Shown: one piece after another, positions 37,833 through 46,919 of the stretch
Numbering within the stretch: the first letter of the stretch is position 1
Layout of the letters: each line of letters begins with the position of its first letter
Assembly (NCBI RefSeq): GCF_004353225.1
Contig: NZ_CP037934.1
Coordinates: 1,798,001 to 1,862,000, forward strand
DNA from: Marinobacter sp. JH2
GTDB taxonomy: Bacteria; Pseudomonadota; Gammaproteobacteria; Pseudomonadales; Oleiphilaceae
Direction of reading: 5' to 3'
Length of the DNA: 64,000 bases
Notes under the pieces: generated by a model
The model's input: the letters and a program-made list of their open reading frames with translations, nothing else
Told to the model about the DNA's origin: nothing
Database searches by the model: none
Position numbers and translations under genes: made by a program

Positions 37833-37982
37833 TGCTCGGTTGCTCCAATAGTCAGATTAATGTGGCAATGACAATTGCTTGTTGAAAAATGTCTGGCCGG
37901 AAAGCTCAGGCCTGACAAACTGCCCGGTCTCCAAACATCTGATAGACAGAGCTTTTCGACCCGCGGCGAATCTGTGAAAACT

Positions 37983-38010
37983 AAATGGGGCTGGCTGGCA
38001 CGTTTTCAAC
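37983..38010 (-). promoter_or_regulatory. sigma-32 heat-shock promoter of groESL
   Basis: On the minus strand GTTGAAA (38010-38004) and CCCCATTT (37990-37983) are 13 bases apart, matching the RpoH consensus CTTGAAA-N13/15-CCCCATNT at nearly every position. Confidence 0.9.
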
Positions 38011-38028
38011 ACCCCCGATGAAAATTTT

Positions 38029-38541
38029 TTACTTTTTTTCTAACTTATCCCGGTCGAATTCCGTCTGATCTTTATACTCGCCTTCAATGATGTCGCCGTC
38101 GGCATCACGATCAAACGGCCGCTGCGGCCCAAACGGCCCCGCGCCAAATCCAGCACCTGACTGGAAGTGGAAGCTTCGGCTTTGCCCCGCTACCACCATG
38201 CGCTTCATCGCCTGCGCGGCCAGCCAGTGCCGCGTACCCGGCAGCAGACAGAAAAAACCAAACGCATCGGTGATAAAACCGGGCGCCAGCAACATCGCGC
38301 CACCCACGGCCAGAATCAGCCCTTCGGCAACTTCTTTGGCTGGCAACTCTCCGCTATTGAGGCGCTGATTGGCACGCAGCAGGGTCGCAAGCCCTTGTTT
38401 TCTCAGCAACCAAGCCCCCACAATCGCCGTCAGAAACACCAACGCAATGGTGTTAAGCGCCCCGATCACGCCCCCCACCTTGATGAGCACAACCAGTTCG
38501 GCAACGGGCATGACAATAAACAGAAAAAGGAAAACCGGCAT
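38029..38541 (-). CDS. fxsA: FxsA-family membrane protein
   Basis: The 170-residue inner-membrane protein begins MPVFLFLFIVMPVAELVVLI and has a second hydrophobic pair at about 75-115 (LILAVGGAMLLAPGFITDAFG). This is the FxsA pattern. Its charged C-terminal tail is typical. FxsA relieves F-exclusion of phage T7 in E. coli when overproduced. It also lies next to groESL in E. coli. Start at 38541 follows GAGG. Confidence 0.9.
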   Translation of the reverse strand: MPVFLFLFIVMPVAELVVLIKVGGVIGALNTIALVFLTAIVGAWLLRKQGLATLLRANQRLNSGELPAKEVAEGLILAVGGAMLLAPGFITDAFGFFCLLPGTRHWLAAQAMKRMVVAGQSRSFHFQSGAGFGAGPFGPQRPFDRDADGDIIEGEYKDQTEFDRDKLEKK

Positions 38542-38669
38542 ATCGGCCTCGAGCTCGTGAATGTGTGTTCGGCAACGTCTGGTATACTCCGCGCCATACA
38601 ATAATGACTCAAAGCCACGGGCACACAGTTAATTCTTACCACCATTGAGATCCTAACTAAGGGCAAACT

Positions 38670-39431
38670 ATGAAACTTCAAGACTCCGTAATTGCAATTA
38701 CTGGTGGCGGCCAAGGTCTCGGCCGCGCTATGGCCGAGTATCTGGCAGCAAAAGGCGCCAAACTCGCTCTGATCGATCTGATGGAAGATAAACTGGCCGA
38801 AGCGGTTGAAGCCTGCAAAGAGGCCGGTGTCGAAGCCAAAGCCTACGTTTGCAACGTCGCCAAAGAAGAAGACGTAGAAAACACCTTCAAAGCCATTGTC
38901 GCAGACTTCGGCCAGCTCAACGGTCTGATTAACAACGCCGGCATCCTGCGAGATGGTCTGATGGTGAAAGCTAAAGACGGCAAGCTTGAGAAGCGTATGG
39001 AGCTAAGCCAGTGGCAGTCAGTCATCGACGTTAACCTCACCGGTGTATTCCTATGTGGCCGTGAAGCTGCTACCCGTATGATCGAAAACGGTGATAACGG
39101 TGCGATCATCAACATCGCGTCTATCTCTCGTGCGGGCAACATGGGCCAGAGTAACTACTCTGCGGCCAAAGCCGGCGTGTCGGCATTGGTACCCGTTTGG
39201 GCGAAGGAACTCGCCCGTTACGGCATCCGCTGCATGGGCATCGCGCCGGGTTTCATCGAAACTGAAATGACTGCCTCCATGAAGCCGGAAGCGCTGGAGA
39301 AAATGACCGCAGGCATCCCGCTCAAGCGTATGGGTAAGCCCGAAGAAATCGCTTCAGCCGCCGCGTTCATCTTCGAGAACGACTATATGTCTGGTCGTAT
39401 GATCGAAGTTGACGGCGCGCTTCGCCTCTAG
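38670..39431 (+). CDS. FabG-like SDR oxidoreductase
   Basis: The 253-residue SDR has TGGGQGLG at 11-18, NNAG, and a catalytic SNYSAAKAG motif after ASIS. It resembles FabG and 3-hydroxyacyl-CoA/ACP dehydrogenases. A divergent fxsA and a downstream overlapping repair gene give no functional hint. The 3' end lies 23 bases before the likely GTG start of atl. Confidence 0.88.
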   Translation: MKLQDSVIAITGGGQGLGRAMAEYLAAKGAKLALIDLMEDKLAEAVEACKEAGVEAKAYVCNVAKEEDVENTFKAIVADFGQLNGLINNAGILRDGLMVKAKDGKLEKRMELSQWQSVIDVNLTGVFLCGREAATRMIENGDNGAIINIASISRAGNMGQSNYSAAKAGVSALVPVWAKELARYGIRCMGIAPGFIETEMTASMKPEALEKMTAGIPLKRMGKPEEIASAAAFIFENDYMSGRMIEVDGALRL

Positions 39432-39453
39432 TCGAGCTTTTGCGGAGTTCTAC

Positions 39454-39777
39454 GTGGACGAGATTGAGAACGAACCCACTAAGGAACAGAAAATCTGGCA
39501 GGTGGTGGCTGCGATCCCTTCGGGGAACGTGGCCAGCTACGGTCAGGTTGCCGCCATGGCGGGTCTTGGTCGCCAAGCCCGCTTTGTTGGCCGGGCACTG
39601 GGCAAACTGCCCGTTGGCCACAGCATTCCCTGGCACCGGGTACTCCGGAGCAACGGCCAGATCGCTTTTCCTGAAGGCACAGAAACCCGCCAATTGCAGA
39701 CCGAGAAGTTGCGTCTGGAAGGTGTAGAGGTATTAAAAGGAAGGGTTTCGATGAAAAGGTTTCAGTGGCAACCCTGA
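39454..39777 (+). CDS. atl: alkyltransferase-like DNA repair protein (MGMT family, Trp active site)
   Basis: The 107-residue protein has the MGMT C-terminal fold with a GNVASYGQVAAMAG DNA-binding helix and the active-site motif P59-W60-H61-R62-V63. Tryptophan replaces the alkyl-accepting cysteine of true methyltransferases, which defines ATL proteins; these bind O6-alkylguanine and hand it to nucleotide excision repair. I chose GTG 39454 because GGAG stands 7 bases upstream; a longer ATG start at 39409 would overlap the SDR gene and has no ribosome site. Confidence 0.88.
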   Translation: MDEIENEPTKEQKIWQVVAAIPSGNVASYGQVAAMAGLGRQARFVGRALGKLPVGHSIPWHRVLRSNGQIAFPEGTETRQLQTEKLRLEGVEVLKGRVSMKRFQWQP

Positions 39778-39818
39778 ACCTTCGCTCAGGGCCGCACTGA
39801 TACTACAGAAGGCTTAGA

Positions 39819-41333
39819 TCACACAGACTTCGCTGCGATAATCTTCTCCTGCCACTCAACCGGGCCGGTCTGGTGCACAGAGCTACCACGAGAATCGACC
39901 GCCACCGTTACTGGCATGTCTTCCACTTCAAACTCGTAAATGGCCTCCATACCCAACTCTTCAAAAGCCACCACTTCGGAACCTTTGATCGCTTTAGATA
40001 CCAAATAAGCAGCACCACCAACCGCCATCAAATACACCGCTCCGTGCTTCTTAATGGCATCAATGGCAACTTGGCCACGCTCGGCTTTACCAATCATGCC
40101 GGTCAAACCGGTTTTCTCCAGCATGGTGTCGGTGAACTTGTCCATGCGGGTAGCCGTGGTGGGGCCAGCGGGGCCAACCACTTCTTCACCCACCGGATCA
40201 ACCGGGCCAACGTAATAGATGAAGCGGCCTTTCAGATCCACCGGCAGCTCTTCGCCCCGTTCGATCATATCAACCATTTTCTTGTGGGCGGCATCACGGC
40301 CCGTCAGCATCTTGCCAGACAGCAGAACGGTTTCACCCGGCTGCCAGTCTTTTACGTCTTCCGGGGTCACGGTATCGAGGTTCACGCGGCGAACGTTCTC
40401 ACCCACTTCCCAGGTAATTTCCGGCCAGTCGTCCAGGCTCGGCGGCGTTTGCAGAGACGGGCCGGTGCCGTCCAGCGTGAAGTGCGCGTGACGAGTCGCG
40501 GCGCAGTTCGGGATGATCGCAACTGGCTTGTTGGCGGCGTGAGTCGGGTAGTCTTTTACCTTCACATCCAGAACCGTGGTCAAACCACCCAGGCCTTGAG
40601 CACCAATACCCAAGTCGTTCACTTTTTCGAACAACTCAAGGCGCAGCTCTTCGGCACGGTTAGAGGCGCCGCGCTCTTGCAGGTCGTGAATGTCGATCGG
40701 GTCCAGCAGAGATTCTTTCGCCAGCTCCATCGCCTTTTCAGCGGTGCCACCGATACCGATCCCCAGCATGCCAGGCGGACACCAGCCAGCACCCATCTGT
40801 GGAATCATTTTCAGAACCCACTCTACAACCGAGTCAGACGGGTTCAGCATGGCAAACTTGGATTTGGCTTCAGAACCGCCACCTTTGGCGGCCACGTGTA
40901 CTTCAACGGTGTTACCCGGAACCATCTTGTAATGAATGATGGCGGGGGTGTTGTCTTTGGTGTTCTGACGCTTACCATCCGGATCAGCCAGTACAGAAGC
41001 ACGCAGAACGTTGTCCGGATGAGTGTACGCGCGGCGAACGCCTTCGTTGATCACGTCGTCCAGCGCCTTGTCGCACTCGAATTTCACATCCATACCGATG
41101 TTCACGAATACAGTCACGATGCCAGTGTCCTGACAGATCGGGCGGTGGCCCTGAGCACACATACGGGAGTTGATCAGAATCTGGGCCATGGCGTCTTTCG
41201 CCGCCTGAGACTCTTCCCTCTTGTAGGCCTCGTACACGCCCTGAATAAAATCCTTCGGGTGGTAATAGGAAATAAATTGCAGCGCATCGGCTACGCTTTC
41301 GATCAGGTCGTCCTGGCGGATTACGGTGGTCAT
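39819..41333 (-). CDS. fumA: class I fumarate hydratase
   Basis: The 504-residue [4Fe-4S] enzyme interconverts fumarate and malate. The cluster cysteines are C67 (PICQDTG), C185 (GAGWCPPGM) and C277 (PNCAATRHAH), spaced almost as in E. coli FumA. The N-terminal alpha domain and C-terminal beta domain are fused, as in FumA/FumB. It is a single gene; the 41334-41805 gap upstream must carry its promoter. Confidence 0.95.
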   Translation of the reverse strand: MTTVIRQDDLIESVADALQFISYYHPKDFIQGVYEAYKREESQAAKDAMAQILINSRMCAQGHRPICQDTGIVTVFVNIGMDVKFECDKALDDVINEGVRRAYTHPDNVLRASVLADPDGKRQNTKDNTPAIIHYKMVPGNTVEVHVAAKGGGSEAKSKFAMLNPSDSVVEWVLKMIPQMGAGWCPPGMLGIGIGGTAEKAMELAKESLLDPIDIHDLQERGASNRAEELRLELFEKVNDLGIGAQGLGGLTTVLDVKVKDYPTHAANKPVAIIPNCAATRHAHFTLDGTGPSLQTPPSLDDWPEITWEVGENVRRVNLDTVTPEDVKDWQPGETVLLSGKMLTGRDAAHKKMVDMIERGEELPVDLKGRFIYYVGPVDPVGEEVVGPAGPTTATRMDKFTDTMLEKTGLTGMIGKAERGQVAIDAIKKHGAVYLMAVGGAAYLVSKAIKGSEVVAFEELGMEAIYEFEVEDMPVTVAVDSRGSSVHQTGPVEWQEKIIAAKSV

Positions 41334-41805
41334 AGTCGCCTCATCAGCTTTCTGATTATGGAAGTGCGCAGAACCGTCAAAGCAGCCCTACTTATAAAGG
41401 AAGCGAGAGTTTACCAGAAATTTCGACACGCGAGGGATGCGACAGAAGGCGAAACAATCTATGACCTTGCTAGCCAGAATTTATGGGACATTCTGGGCAT
41501 TTTCGAAACATTTTGTTAAATCCCGCAACAGCAGCTACCCATAACTCGACAAACCCCTAAAGGCGCTCTATTTTTCAAAGAGGCTACTCCAACTGTGCGA
41601 GGGTGGAGTTGCAACGCAGAATCACACTTTTGGCTGATCAACACTTGCCACTGTGTCGCTATAGTCGATGCTATAGAAATTGGCTTAAAGTGCTGGCTAG
41701 GATTTCAGACAACTAAGCAGAACAGGCAAAAGAGCGGAATTCAGGGGCCGACCGGTTCCGTCTAAGCCGGATATAACGATACAACAACAGGAAAAGGTTC
41801 CACCC
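41334..41805. other. divergent intergenic region between fumA and the lipase gene
   Basis: These 472 bases hold no convincing gene. The region must contain both promoters. No clear operator repeat, FNR/ArcA-like box or terminator stands out to the eye. Confidence 0.45.
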
Positions 41806-44520
41806 ATGTTCAAGAAAACTCTATTAAGTCTTGCCGTGGCTTCTACTCTGGGGTTAACGGGCTGCTTTGACAGCAGTAACGATAATAAGAACGCCAACTC
41901 AAGCCCGCAGAACACACCAACTGCTCTCGATGGCAAGACTTGGCCAATTTTCAATCCTGCGACTTCGGCGCTACCCATTCCAAACGATCTTTTATTTTCA
42001 GGAACCGTAGACGGCACGTTTAACATGGGTGAAGTAGCTGACCCTGTCACGGCAGCACTGGACAATCTAAGCGGCGCCTCCACTGTGGCTCCGGTAGTCA
42101 TCGAAACGAATGGGCAGCTAGACCCCAGCACGGTAATAAACGGCTCGACTGTCCACCTCATTGAACTAGCCTACGCTAGCGGAAATCCATTGCAGGCCCT
42201 TTCGATCTCCGAGCCACCAACACTCGAAATCGCACTTACCGGCCCGACGGCAACTCCTGCTGTTCGTGCAGACGTTGAGACTGTCGGCGGGACATCAGCA
42301 ATCCGCATCGTTCCCCTAAAACCGCTTAACCCTAACAAACGGTACGTTGTCGCAATCACCAAAGGCGTTAAAGATGTAAATGGAGATCCAATTATTCAGG
42401 ACCCCATCTACACCAACATTACTGCGACAGGAACAGAAGAGGACCCAGCGGCGGGATTACTTAGCGGAGCCTTGGCCCCTGTCCGTACGTTGGTCAACAA
42501 CCTCTGGGAACCCATCGCACTGAAATATGTGGAAGCTATTGGCGGCGAGCTATCTGAAGATAACATTGCCCTAGCATACAGCTTCACCACTTCGAATGAT
42601 GAGAAGGTTCTGCAATACATTGCGGAACCCGCTGCTTGGCTGCAAGACCAATTGAGCGACTTCCTGTCGGTCAAAGCGGCTGGGCAAGCTATAAAGGCTG
42701 GCGCCAACGATTACTCTGGCATCAAGAGTGCAGTGGATGGAGCAATTGCGAGCTTCCCAAGCGAAAGCATTAAAGCTGCCTTATCGCCAACGTTCGACGT
42801 TGCCCCACCACAAGGCTGCAAGGGCTTCACCGGAGAAATGGCCGTTACTTGTGTATCTGTAGGGCTGGCAGGCCAGCTTTCACCGCTTTTGCCGTCACCT
42901 AAAGGGTCTGCATTTAACCTAGATGCCCCTGTACCTGTCGGACTTGTCTCTGCTGTGGCTAACAAAGTCTATGAGGCTATTGCAACCCAAATTGCCTCTC
43001 AGGGAGGCTCAGCACCAACTGTATTATCTGTTCAGGGCACTCTATCCACCCCATACTTCCTTGGCAACACCGAAGAAACTGTCGAGACAAAATCCTGGTC
43101 AGCAGACAGCACTCTAGCAGCCACACTTAACACCACATTCAAGAATCTTGGGCTAGAACTTCCCCAGGGGGCAAAGGATGATAACGGCGAGCTTAAGTCC
43201 ACGGTTGTGAACTCCATTTTCCCGTTCCCTGGAAAGGTGAGCGACATTGATATCCCTGTTCTGATTATCTATCCGCAGGGTGCAAGTAAAGGCGTTGTTC
43301 AATTCCAGCACGGCATCACAACCGATCGAAGCAGTGCGCTAACTTTTGGTACAGCTTTGGCCGCATTGGGATATACCGTTATCGCCGTCGATCAACCTCT
43401 TCATGGCGTAAATTCGTTTACAGAAGATGATCAGAAGGAGCTCGCCGCAACTCTGATTAAAGCAGTAAATCCCGCTGCAACCGATCCACAGATTCAGGGC
43501 CTGACAGCCCTGATCATAAGTAAGGATGAAGATGGACTTACGACCGCCTTGGGGGGCGAGCCAGCACGGAACACAGCGATATCCCTGATTAACACCGTAG
43601 AAAATGCGGGCAGCACAATCCCAGGTATCGCCGCTGCGTCAACTGGAGAACGTCATTTCGGATTCGATGAATCCGGTGGTCAGTTCATCAATTTGACGAG
43701 CTTTACTACAACTCGCGACAATCTGCGACAATCTGCGCTTGATCAAATGAACCTGCGCGCGAGCCTGTCAACTCTGGATTTGCAAGCTCAAGGTGGCACT
43801 GACCTGTCAAACCTGCCGGTTTATCTAGTGGGTCACTCACTCGGCACCATTACTGGAGCCTCCTTTGCGGCCAGCGTGAATGCAAACCAGATTGGCGCAC
43901 CGTTTACTGACCCAACGGTCAACGATATCAAGGCCATCAGCCTACTAACCCCAGGTGCTGGGGTGGTGAGAATGCTAGAAAACTCTCCGGCGTTCGCACC
44001 AACCATCATCGCTGGGTTGGGCGCGAAAGGCATTGAGCAAAATACAAGCAGCTATACCAAGTTCCTGAATGTACTGCAGGGAGCTATCGATAGTGCCGAT
44101 CCAATCAACTTTGCAGACACGCTAGAGGCTACAGCCGCATACCATGCGGTAGTGCAGGGCGATTTGGTTATCCCAAATGCTGCAGATAATGATGTGTGGG
44201 GAATTAAACCGCTAAAAGGAACCTTCACCGGCGAAGTTAACGACCAGCCTGTACAAGTCACAATTGACAGCTTCCCTGCCCCTCTCTCGGGATCCTACCC
44301 GCTGCTTGGGCTGCTGCAGGACCTTGACAGTGATGGTATAGAAAGTTCGCCTTACTTTTTCGCTTTGAACGATTACCTTGATGGCGGGACGGTGCCTGTC
44401 GATGAAGACGGGTTGCCTGTTTTGAGCCATAGCACTCCGGTATCGGCCCAGCCTGCAGATGCCTTTGCAGAAATGGTTCTTGGCACTGATGCCGTATTTA
44501 CCCCTACCCCTACCCCTTAA
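41806..44520 (+). CDS. VolA/Pla-1/cef-type lipoprotein lipase
   Basis: The 904-residue protein has a lipoprotein signal with lipobox LTGC and C20; DSSNDNKN follows, with D at +3, and a flexible Asn-rich linker. The N-terminal half includes an Ig-like region with LNPNKRYVVAITKGVKDVNG. The alpha/beta-hydrolase half has QFQHGITTDRSS, and the nucleophile motif GHSLG at 676-680 (S678). The chain ends in the short repeat PTPTP. VolA-type proteins are surface lysophospholipases that free fatty acids from host or environmental lipids. A single-gene unit; it ends before a strong bidirectional terminator. Confidence 0.88.
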   Translation: MFKKTLLSLAVASTLGLTGCFDSSNDNKNANSSPQNTPTALDGKTWPIFNPATSALPIPNDLLFSGTVDGTFNMGEVADPVTAALDNLSGASTVAPVVIETNGQLDPSTVINGSTVHLIELAYASGNPLQALSISEPPTLEIALTGPTATPAVRADVETVGGTSAIRIVPLKPLNPNKRYVVAITKGVKDVNGDPIIQDPIYTNITATGTEEDPAAGLLSGALAPVRTLVNNLWEPIALKYVEAIGGELSEDNIALAYSFTTSNDEKVLQYIAEPAAWLQDQLSDFLSVKAAGQAIKAGANDYSGIKSAVDGAIASFPSESIKAALSPTFDVAPPQGCKGFTGEMAVTCVSVGLAGQLSPLLPSPKGSAFNLDAPVPVGLVSAVANKVYEAIATQIASQGGSAPTVLSVQGTLSTPYFLGNTEETVETKSWSADSTLAATLNTTFKNLGLELPQGAKDDNGELKSTVVNSIFPFPGKVSDIDIPVLIIYPQGASKGVVQFQHGITTDRSSALTFGTALAALGYTVIAVDQPLHGVNSFTEDDQKELAATLIKAVNPAATDPQIQGLTALIISKDEDGLTTALGGEPARNTAISLINTVENAGSTIPGIAAASTGERHFGFDESGGQFINLTSFTTTRDNLRQSALDQMNLRASLSTLDLQAQGGTDLSNLPVYLVGHSLGTITGASFAASVNANQIGAPFTDPTVNDIKAISLLTPGAGVVRMLENSPAFAPTIIAGLGAKGIEQNTSSYTKFLNVLQGAIDSADPINFADTLEATAAYHAVVQGDLVIPNAADNDVWGIKPLKGTFTGEVNDQPVQVTIDSFPAPLSGSYPLLGLLQDLDSDGIESSPYFFALNDYLDGGTVPVDEDGLPVLSHSTPVSAQPADAFAEMVLGTDAVFTPTPTP

Positions 44521-44595
44521 GATGAAGACGCCTAGCCCGGTTCACTTGACCGGGTTAGGAAGGGTTAGACGATTTGATCTTTAAACCAAACCCCT

Positions 44596-44628
44596 AAAAA
44601 AACCGGCCATTTGGGCCGGTTTTTTTTC
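44596..44628. terminator. bidirectional terminator between lipase and racemase genes
   Basis: CCGGCC (44603-44608) and GGCCGG (44614-44619) pair across a short loop and are flanked by six A residues and eight T residues, so it can stop transcription from both sides. Confidence 0.92.
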
Positions 44629-44647
44629 TAACGGAGATACAACCGAC

Positions 44648-45706
44648 TCAACCAAATCGAACAGGCACTCCCAACTGTCTCTGGCCCACACCATCCCCTC
44701 GATCCCCCTCAACAACCATGCCCCTCGCCTTCAACTGAGGGTGCTCCGCCGCCTCTTCGATCGTCAGCACCGGCTCCACACAGGCATCCACCTCAGCAAA
44801 AACCGCACGCCATTCCGCAAAGGTTTTCGCTTCGACCTTTTCCTTGATCGCTTTCTTGAGCGCCTGCTGGTGCTCCGGACTCTGGCTTAGAGCGAAACTC
44901 TTCATCTCCGGAATTTCCAGGGCATCACACAAACGCGCCGAGAATTGTGGCTCTAGGCTACCCACAGACAACCAACGGCCATCGCTGGTCTGGTAATAAT
45001 CATAGAACGTACCACCGTTCAGCATGCCAGTTTCCGGCTTCTGAGTTTGGCCACCCGCGATGGCTGCGGCGCCCGACATGGCGTTCATGGCGAAGGCAGC
45101 ATCGGTCATGCTGATATCGATGAAAGCACCCTCACCGGTTTGCTGGCGCCGTATAACGGCAGCGAGGATACCCATCACTGCGTGATGGGAGCCGCCGGCG
45201 ACGTCAGCTATCTGAATGCCCATGGGCGGTGGCCCACTGTCTGCTCGGCCGCAATGGCTGGCCACACCGGAGATGGCAAGGTAGTTAATGTCGTGGCCGG
45301 CGCGGTCTTTGTAAGGGCCAGTTTGGCCATAACCGGTAATGGCGCAATAAATCAACTTAGGGTTAATGGCTTTGAGAGTTTCGTAACCAATACCCAGACG
45401 GTCCATCACGCCGGGGCGGAATTGTTCCACCACCACGTCGTACTCTTTAACCAGCTCTTTAACCCTGTCTGCGCTGCCTTCTTGCTTGAGGTTGAGCTGA
45501 AGGGTTTGCTTGCCACGGCCAAGATAGGAATACGCCGTGCTGAATTTGCCATCAAAGGGTGGCAATACTTTCACCAGATCCACTCTGTCTGGCGCTTCAA
45601 CACGAAGCACGTCGGCCCCCATATCGGCCAACATCATGGTGGCGTAGGGCCCGGGTAGTAACGTGCTGAAATCGAGGACTTTCAGTTCTTTGAGCGGGGC
45701 TGTCAC
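44648..45706 (-). CDS. alpha-methylacyl-CoA racemase (CaiB/BaiF family)
   Basis: The 352-residue enzyme interconverts the R and S forms of 2-methylacyl-CoA thioesters so that branched chains enter beta-oxidation. The catalytic residues of the racemase are visible: H138 (AGHDINY), D168 (GIQIADVAGG) and E252 (SLEPQF), with the H-to-D spacing of 30 seen in the mycobacterial enzyme. The CoA-transferase aspartate of plain CaiB proteins is not the one used here. An AraC-type regulator is divergent, 187 bases away. Confidence 0.9.
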   Translation of the reverse strand: MTAPLKELKVLDFSTLLPGPYATMMLADMGADVLRVEAPDRVDLVKVLPPFDGKFSTAYSYLGRGKQTLQLNLKQEGSADRVKELVKEYDVVVEQFRPGVMDRLGIGYETLKAINPKLIYCAITGYGQTGPYKDRAGHDINYLAISGVASHCGRADSGPPPMGIQIADVAGGSHHAVMGILAAVIRRQQTGEGAFIDISMTDAAFAMNAMSGAAAIAGGQTQKPETGMLNGGTFYDYYQTSDGRWLSVGSLEPQFSARLCDALEIPEMKSFALSQSPEHQQALKKAIKEKVEAKTFAEWRAVFAEVDACVEPVLTIEEAAEHPQLKARGMVVEGDRGDGVGQRQLGVPVRFG

Positions 45707-45893
45707 GGCAATCTCCTGTTGTTTTGTTTTACGTTATTAGCTCATAAACTCATGCTGCCGGTTTTTAATGCTCTGGCCAACTACCCGTTTGGTCAAAGCC
45801 ATTGGCGAAATCTTCCATCTCGTTGATCATTCAGGCGGTTGCATTGTCTTTCTGGGCACTTATGATGAATGGCATCTCACAAAAGGTTCGCTT

Positions 45894-46916
45894 ATGTCTG
45901 CTCTTACGGTTTCCAAACACTTTGTTGAAGCCTCCCTTACGGGCGCTGAGCGCTTGGGCTTTGATGTTCGCGGACTGTTGCTGGAAGCCGGAATTTCACC
46001 CGATCTACTGCGCATTGAAAAGGCCCGTGTAAACAGCGACCAATTCAGTCGATTAATGCAAGTGATCTGGACAAACACCGGTGATGAGTTTATGGGGCTG
46101 GGGCCGAGGCGTGCGCGATCAGGCACTTTTGCGACCATGTGTGAGCTGGCGATTAACTGCCAGACATTGGAAGAAGTTTTGCGACAAACGTACGAGTTTT
46201 CCCGCCTGTTTGAGCCGATGGTTGGCATGGAGCTGGAAATCAATCAAACCAATGTTCGTCTGATTTCAAAGATCGAAGGCGAGTTACATGACCCGAACCA
46301 GTTCTTTCAGGAAAGCCTGCCTGTAATCTGGCACCGCCTAGCGAGCTGGCTTATAGGACAGCCCGTGGAACTGGAGAAAGCAGAGTTCAATTATTCAAAA
46401 CCTGCACATGGCGATGAATTGCGCCACATTTTCCGTTGCCCACTAGCGTTCGAATCCGACTGCACCGCCCTTACCTTCAGCACGCGGTTTTTGTCGGCAC
46501 CGGTAATCCGGGACAAACCCGAGATGCGACAATTCCTGAAAACGTCGCCGGCGGATTTATTATCCCGACCCGACGAAAGCAACACTTGGACAGGTCGAAT
46601 TCGCGGCTTAATTGGGCGTGACTTCTCAAAACCCATGCCCGATTTTGACTGGATTGCTCAAGAACTGCACACCAGTCCGCAAACGCTAAGGCGTCGGCTT
46701 AAGCAAGAAAATACGTCGTTCCAGGAAATTAAAGATCTACTGCGGCGGGATATGGCCATCTATTACCTGAGTCACCAAGACTTGCCGATCAATGATATTG
46801 CGGAGCGAGTAGGCTTTACAGAACCGTCTACGTTCCATCGCGCATTCAAGAAATGGACCGGTGTTACCCCGGGTGCCTGGCGTGATGGCGAACGGGGCAA
46901 TCTGGCTACGCTCTAA
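45894..46916 (+). CDS. AraC-family regulator
   Basis: The 340-residue regulator has an N-terminal ligand-binding domain of the arabinose-binding-like PF12625 type and a C-terminal double HTH. The second HTH is clear in IAERVGFTEPSTFHRAFKKW. I placed the start at 45894 (MSALTVSKHF), the first ATG after AAGG; the open frame upstream has no ribosome site. It is divergent from the racemase gene, which suggests that it controls branched-chain or isoprenoid-type lipid catabolism. Confidence 0.87.
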   Translation: MSALTVSKHFVEASLTGAERLGFDVRGLLLEAGISPDLLRIEKARVNSDQFSRLMQVIWTNTGDEFMGLGPRRARSGTFATMCELAINCQTLEEVLRQTYEFSRLFEPMVGMELEINQTNVRLISKIEGELHDPNQFFQESLPVIWHRLASWLIGQPVELEKAEFNYSKPAHGDELRHIFRCPLAFESDCTALTFSTRFLSAPVIRDKPEMRQFLKTSPADLLSRPDESNTWTGRIRGLIGRDFSKPMPDFDWIAQELHTSPQTLRRRLKQENTSFQEIKDLLRRDMAIYYLSHQDLPINDIAERVGFTEPSTFHRAFKKWTGVTPGAWRDGERGNLATL

Positions 46917-46919
46917 GGC

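Noticed and set aside
39873..41519. 548-codon plus-strand frame opposite fumA
   Set aside because: Antisense shadow of fumA; rich in His/Arg/Asn as expected for a mirrored frame. The fumA motifs on the minus strand are decisive.
44532..44557. Hairpin TAGCCCGGT/ACCGGGTTA after the lipase
   Set aside because: A good stem but no T-run follows; the real terminator is at 44596-44628.
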